A stretch of DNA of 11,031 bases from an uncultured Planctomycetaceae bacterium (lineage in GTDB: Bacteria > Planctomycetota > Planctomycetia > Pirellulales > Thermoguttaceae): NCBI GenBank assembly GCA_947307005.1, contig CAMZHY010000075.1:1-11031 (forward strand), written 5' to 3'. Shown here piece after piece: positions 7,115 through 11,031 of the stretch. The notes under the pieces are model-generated. The model saw only the letters and a program-made list of their open reading frames with translations, was not told the DNA's origin and ran no database searches. Both the position numbers and the translations under genes were made by a program. The stretch's first letter is position 1. Each line of letters begins with the position of its first letter.

Positions 7115-10100
7115 TCAGAACAGATCGCGAAGCGTCGCCGCCCAAATCAAGTTCGGATTGAGTTTAAGGGCGGCGTCAAACGCCGACGCGGCGCCGGCGG
7201 AATCATTCGCAAGCTTCGCGGCGAGCCCCTTTTGGAAGTAGACTTCGGCGGCGCGCTCGGCGCTCGTCCCCTCTTCGCCGAACTTGGAAAATTCGTCGAT
7301 CGCGGGCGTCTTCGCGGCTGCGTCGGCGACCGCCTTTCGGAAGGACTCCTCGAGCCGCGACGCGTCTCCGTCGCGCCCGAGCTTTCGGAGCGCGAGAACG
7401 CGATAGAAGGTCTGTTCGGAACGAATCGAATTCGGCGCGTTCTTCGGATCGACGCATTTTTCGAAAGATTGCGACGCTTCCCGCGCGTTCCCCTGCATTT
7501 CGTAGACAAATCCCGTCAGGAAGGCGATTTTCGCGTTCTGACCGCCGCCGAGCGGCGGCGCCGCTTCAAAGTTTGCAGGCCATTCCGCGGCGGCTTGGCA
7601 ATCTTTTAAGGCGCCGTCGAAATCCTTCGCGTCGAGACGTTTAATCCCGCGCAGCAACCTCGCGTCGACGAAGAGCGAATGGACGTCGCGTCCGCCCTCC
7701 CAAACGTGGAAATGCCGATTCGCAAGGACGTCGATCGCTTCGTCGAAATCGCCCGTTTCATTGCAAAGTTCGACGTATCGCGCGACGCAGTCGTCGTACA
7801 TAAAGACCGCCGGACGGTATTTTCGAAGCGTCGCGAGACGCTCGGAAGCGGCGACGCCCGCCTTTGCGGCGAGTTGATCCTCCTCGTAGATAAAGCGAGG
7901 ATCGGAGCCGTCGTCTTTGAGCGCCTGACGGTAATACGCAAACGCCTCGTCGTAACGTTTCTCCTGACCTGCGGCGAATCCAAGATTGCGCCAAGCGCGT
8001 CCGAATTCAGGCCGCGCCTGCGTCGACTCGCGCCAACGTTCCGCCGCTCTCTTCGGTTCGTTCAGGAAATAGAGCAAATCTCCGTACTCGTAGAGCGCCT
8101 GCGCGTCGTCTTTGCAAAGTTTGACGATCGCGTCGTACATCGCGAGCTCTTCCGGGCGGAACGGAAAGACGTACGCGTTGGAGAGTTTCGACGCTTCTTT
8201 GAACCGTTCGACCGCGCCGGATTCGTCGTCCTTTTCTTGCAGAATCGTCCAGCCCAAGTAGTAACGGATCGTCGAGACGTTCGAAAACGGCTCGCCGTAG
8301 GCGATCGCGGCCTCAAGAAGCGCGCGCGCGTCGTCGAAAGCGCCGCGATTGAGATAGTCCGCGACCGTCTCGAGAAGCTCCTGTTGACGGATGACGGCGG
8401 AATCGAGTCGCGAATCGAGGACGCCGCGCCCATTTTCGATCGCGGCGAACGTCGCGGCGACGTCTTCGTTTTGGACGAAACTTTTTTCGATCGCGGCGGC
8501 GTAGTCGAGCGGATTGCGCTTGAGAACGCCGTCGAGAATTTCGACGGCGCGTTCGAGCGTAAGCTCGTTCGTCTGGAAAACGCGGTTCCCGGCGACGTAG
8601 TTAGAAAGCGCGCCGGGATCCCTTTCGCGTTCCGCTAAGACGCGGCGGATCGCCCACGCTTTGAAAGTCAGCGCCTTCGGATTATCCGCGTTGACGGTCA
8701 ACGACCTTTCGACGAGTTCGAGCGCCTCAAGGAACGAACCGCGTCGCGCCGCGAGTTCCGCAAGCTGGTAGAACGCCGCCGACTGATATCCGGTCGTCCA
8801 CGAGGCGCGCCAGAACTGGTCTTCCGCCTCCTTTTCGCGTCCCAAATGACGGTAGGCAAAACCGAGGTAATAATGCGGCTCGCCGTCGCGGACGCGCGTG
8901 TAATTCTTCTCCAAACGTTCGAGCGCCTTCTGTAGACATTCCGCGGCTTCCGACCATTTGCCGTCGCGCAGAAGACGAATCCCGACCGCCGTATTCACGC
9001 GCGCGTCGCCGGGATCGCGCTTCAGCGCCTCGTTGTAGAACTCCATCGGATCGCGCTGACCGTTATGGAACTGTTCAAGGCGCATGCCCGCAAGATAAAG
9101 TTCTTCGACGGTCTTATAATCCTCCGGCTTGCCAAATGGCGCGACAGGTTCGGGCTTCTCTTTCGGTTCAAGAACGACCGTTTGGTAGGAGATCAATTCA
9201 TGCCCGGACGAGTCGGTCACAACGAGAGCGAGCGACTCTTCGTCGAGCGTTTGATCGAGTTTGACGTTCTCGACAAAGGGCGCGCCTGGCGCGACGTCGA
9301 ACGTCTTGTTCCATACGGGCTTTGAATCAACGAAGAGCGTCGCCGCGACGCCGTCGCGCTTTTCGGTCGGGCAGAATCCGACGAAAATCTCGCTCGCATT
9401 GACTTTTTCGAGGTTGATCGCGCCGTTGAGATTCGCGTTTTTGACGTGTTTGATCTTCGAAACCGGGAACCAATAATGTTTATATCGTCGCGTTTCGCCA
9501 GGACCTATCCAACTGTAGTCGGGCTGATTGTCGGACCAGCCGCCGACCATGAGTTCGAGATAAGAACCGTCGTCGTCGGTAAGCGCGTTATCCCAAACGC
9601 GGGCGCGTTCATGATTACCCCATAAAAAGAACTTTTTGCCCGCGACCACGCGGACGTTCCCCACGTGAACCGTCCCGGCGTCTTTGCCGAAGTCGTAACC
9701 GGCGAGAAAATCGGAATCGAAATCCCACGCAAAGACGGAACGAGAAAATTCCGTGTGATTCTTCCACCAGCTAATATCGACTCCGCCGTCGATTGGCCAA
9801 TCGGAAAAAGCGGTTTTAGAATGTCCCGTGCCAAACTGAACCGTCGGCGGGAAGATCACCTGATAATTCTCGTTGCAATGCACGGAAACGTTCGCCCAAC
9901 TGAGCATTGACTGGATATAGGGCGACCGATTCTCGACCGTCACTTCGGCTTCGACGAGCGATTTGCCCGGATAGAGTTTCGTCGCGACGTTCCATTTCAT
10001 TCGATGACGAAGTTCCGTCTCGCCGACGAAAACCGTCTTGGAGCCGTCGTCGTTTTCCGCAATCGCCCAGTCGACCGGCATAAAGGTCGAAGGACGATGA

Positions 10101-10567
10101 TGATGCGGGATGTTCCATTCGACGCCGCCGGAAATCCACGCGCCCAACATTCCGATGAGCGCGGGCTTCACGACGTGTTGACGATAGAAGAAATCGTAGT
10201 CGTCCGTTTTATCCGTCGCTTGGAAAATACGACCGCCAAGGTCGGGCGCAATTCCCAGCTTGACGTATTCGTTTTCAAGGCGGAGAATCCGGTACGGCGC
10301 GTCGGACTTCTCGTCGCTGAGGACGTCGCGCATCGCGTACGGATAGACGCGCCCCTGAGCTCCCTGATATACGCGCCCCGTATAGAAGATCGGATTCTGA
10401 TCCGCCAGTCCAAAGGGATAAGTCGGAATCGTCGCGATCTCTTCCGAAGCCTCGACCGGCTCCGCCGCCATGACGGACGAAGTCGACAATAAAGCGACCG
10501 CGCCGACGGCAAACGCGACGGCGATATGGAAACGCAAGTCTTTAAGAGGAAACAATCCGCAACGCAT
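7115..10567 (-). CDS. Exported DUF5107 domain protein with long TPR array
   Basis: A 1150-residue secreted or periplasmic protein. Residues 1-34 are a signal peptide, with a likely cut after SVMA (31-34). About 55-370 match DUF5107, a domain related to the galactose mutarotase-like beta-sandwich: NEYVKLGIAPDLGGRIF (99-115), GGVEWNIPHHHRPS (147-160) and WGNHERARVWDN (316-327). A beta-rich linker (about 390-468) follows. From about 485 to the end the protein is mostly tetratricopeptide repeats, clear at about 505-555, 563-625, 840-910 and 1105-1140. Proteins of this type occur in glycan-degrading bacteria, so carbohydrate binding or modification is likely, but no catalytic residue can be assigned. 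The ATG at 10567 has GGGAG (10576-10580) eight bases upstream. The gene is convergent with the oxidoreductase and shares its terminator. A long plus-strand frame at 7679-8638 is an arginine-rich shadow. Confidence 0.9.
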   Translation of the reverse strand: MRCGLFPLKDLRFHIAVAFAVGAVALLSTSSVMAAEPVEASEEIATIPTYPFGLADQNPIFYTGRVYQGAQGRVYPYAMRDVLSDEKSDAPYRILRLENEYVKLGIAPDLGGRIFQATDKTDDYDFFYRQHVVKPALIGMLGAWISGGVEWNIPHHHRPSTFMPVDWAIAENDDGSKTVFVGETELRHRMKWNVATKLYPGKSLVEAEVTVENRSPYIQSMLSWANVSVHCNENYQVIFPPTVQFGTGHSKTAFSDWPIDGGVDISWWKNHTEFSRSVFAWDFDSDFLAGYDFGKDAGTVHVGNVRVVAGKKFFLWGNHERARVWDNALTDDDGSYLELMVGGWSDNQPDYSWIGPGETRRYKHYWFPVSKIKHVKNANLNGAINLEKVNASEIFVGFCPTEKRDGVAATLFVDSKPVWNKTFDVAPGAPFVENVKLDQTLDEESLALVVTDSSGHELISYQTVVLEPKEKPEPVAPFGKPEDYKTVEELYLAGMRLEQFHNGQRDPMEFYNEALKRDPGDARVNTAVGIRLLRDGKWSEAAECLQKALERLEKNYTRVRDGEPHYYLGFAYRHLGREKEAEDQFWRASWTTGYQSAAFYQLAELAARRGSFLEALELVERSLTVNADNPKALTFKAWAIRRVLAERERDPGALSNYVAGNRVFQTNELTLERAVEILDGVLKRNPLDYAAAIEKSFVQNEDVAATFAAIENGRGVLDSRLDSAVIRQQELLETVADYLNRGAFDDARALLEAAIAYGEPFSNVSTIRYYLGWTILQEKDDESGAVERFKEASKLSNAYVFPFRPEELAMYDAIVKLCKDDAQALYEYGDLLYFLNEPKRAAERWRESTQARPEFGRAWRNLGFAAGQEKRYDEAFAYYRQALKDDGSDPRFIYEEDQLAAKAGVAASERLATLRKYRPAVFMYDDCVARYVELCNETGDFDEAIDVLANRHFHVWEGGRDVHSLFVDARLLRGIKRLDAKDFDGALKDCQAAAEWPANFEAAPPLGGGQNAKIAFLTGFVYEMQGNAREASQSFEKCVDPKNAPNSIRSEQTFYRVLALRKLGRDGDASRLEESFRKAVADAAAKTPAIDEFSKFGEEGTSAERAAEVYFQKGLAAKLANDSAGAASAFDAALKLNPNLIWAATLRDLF

Positions 10568-10859
10568 AGAACGCTCTCCCTTTCGAAAAAGCTCAAAGGC
10601 GTAAATGTGGACGAAAGTCTTGACATATAGCTACGATTCGCTCAATTTTCCCCTCTCTCCTTAAAAGAAGGAAAGAGTCGTTCTCGATCTGGGAATTCTT
10701 TGGAAAATCAAGAACGTCGCCCGCCGCTTCTTTATAACTTTATCATTTGCTCCTACAATATCAAGAAGAGCGTCGTTCGGGTCTATCAAGAGTTAAAGAA
10801 TAAGCGTTACGTCAATCTCTATTAAAGTTATCGCGTCGCGTTTATCGAAAAGGCGTATT
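10568..10859. other. Intergenic region upstream of the DUF5107-TPR gene
   Basis: This stretch of 292 bases has no supported gene on either strand and is more AT-rich than the coding DNA. It should hold the promoter of the DUF5107-TPR gene and the 3' end of the partial gene to the right. The best minus-strand -10 is TATAAA at 10731-10736, with only a poor -35 (TTGTAG, spacer 16), giving a leader of about 160 bases. A plus-strand TTGACA at 10620-10625 lacks a matching -10. A hairpin lies at 10653-10677. Confidence 0.6.
10653..10677. repeat. Imperfect hairpin in the DUF5107-TPR upstream region
   Basis: Positions 10653-10662 pair with 10668-10677 (10 bp, one C-A mismatch) around a 5-base loop. 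Read on the minus strand, the downstream arm and the bases after it are purine-rich and contain AAGGAG. No start codon with a believable frame follows, so it is probably a leader structure or a chance pyrimidine/purine repeat. Confidence 0.3.
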
Positions 10860-11031
10860 CTATCTCCAGCGAAGAGGTTCGATATTTACGAATTCCACGT
10901 CTTCGCAAACAAGACTAAAATCGCCGAGTTCGTCGCCAATGTGGAGAGACGATCCGTCTTCGCTATCGTAAAAAAGCAACTCGCCCAAAGAAACGCCGCC
11001 GGAATCGCAAGACTCAAGGTCAAATTCTCTA
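10860..11031 (-). CDS. Hypothetical protein, C-terminal part only (cut by window edge)
   Basis: An open minus-strand frame enters from the right edge and ends at a TAG at 10860-10862, giving 56 residues plus stop. The start lies outside the window. The visible part is acidic, with patterns such as SLGELLFYDSEDGSSLHIGD followed by FSLVCEDVEFVNI, and ends in PLRWR. Alternating hydrophobic and acidic residues suggest a small beta-rich domain. Codon choice (GAC, GAA, CTC, GGC) agrees with the other genes here and differs from the non-coding DNA just downstream. I do not recognise the family. It is read in the same direction as the DUF5107-TPR gene but ends about 290 bases before it, so the two are probably separate transcripts. 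Confidence 0.6.
   Translation of the reverse strand, partial: REFDLESCDSGGVSLGELLFYDSEDGSSLHIGDELGDFSLVCEDVEFVNIEPLRWR

Noticed and set aside
7679..8638. A 319-codon plus-strand frame inside the DUF5107-TPR gene
   Set aside because: It lies antisense to clear TPR coding sequence, is rich in Arg and Val from NCG codons on the other strand, and has no Shine-Dalgarno site.
10168..10626. A 152-codon minus-strand frame overlapping the start of the DUF5107-TPR gene
   Set aside because: It is out of frame with the signal peptide and DUF5107 motifs, has no good Shine-Dalgarno at its ATG, and ends inside conserved coding sequence.
10620..10648. Plus-strand promoter starting with a perfect TTGACA at 10620-10625
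   Set aside because: No acceptable -10 lies 16-18 bases downstream (CAATTT at best), and there is no plus-strand gene for it to drive.

Overview
The window is bacterial and most probably from a member of the Planctomycetota. The left edge carries the 5' part of a 16S rRNA gene on the minus strand. Its 5' region reads as the planctomycete version of that sequence and contains an exact match to the PLA46 probe site as I know it. The protein families fit this placement: an HzsA-like multidomain c-type cytochrome, a Gfo/Idh/MocA oxidoreductase with an RR signal, and a DUF5107-TPR protein. Genus or family cannot be set from this window. Base composition is moderately GC-rich with a strong preference for codons ending in CG, which produces many long, arginine-rich antisense reading frames with no biological meaning.

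Layout. 1-530 (minus): 5' part of 16S rRNA, running off the left edge. 531-830: rRNA leader and promoter (boxA-like site, -10, -35, and an A/T-rich UP element). 872-5461 (minus): an apparent three-gene operon transcribed toward the rRNA gene. It encodes a 70-residue possible membrane protein, hemE (uroporphyrinogen decarboxylase) and an exported HzsA-like protein with two CxxCH heme sites. A good sigma-70-type promoter lies at 5503-5531, and a hairpin follows the last gene. 5462-5651: a divergent intergenic region with two inverted repeats. 5652-7022 (plus): a Gfo/Idh/MocA family oxidoreductase with a twin-arginine-like N terminus. 7049-7090: a 17-bp terminator hairpin between convergent genes. 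7115-10567 (minus): a 1150-residue exported DUF5107 protein with a long TPR tail. 10568-10859: non-coding upstream region. 10860-11031 (minus): the C-terminal 56 codons of a further gene cut by the right edge.

How the genes fit together. hemE makes coproporphyrinogen III on the path to heme, and the gene 39 bases downstream encodes a protein that should bind two c-type hemes, so heme supply and a heme consumer appear to share a transcript. The oxidoreductase and the DUF5107-TPR protein belong to families often linked to sugar or glycan metabolism, but they are convergent, separately transcribed units and no pathway can be named. I see no mobile element, CRISPR array, tRNA or defence system. 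The least described parts are the HzsA-like protein's domain architecture, the small protein coupled to hemE, and the palindromes between the divergent units.
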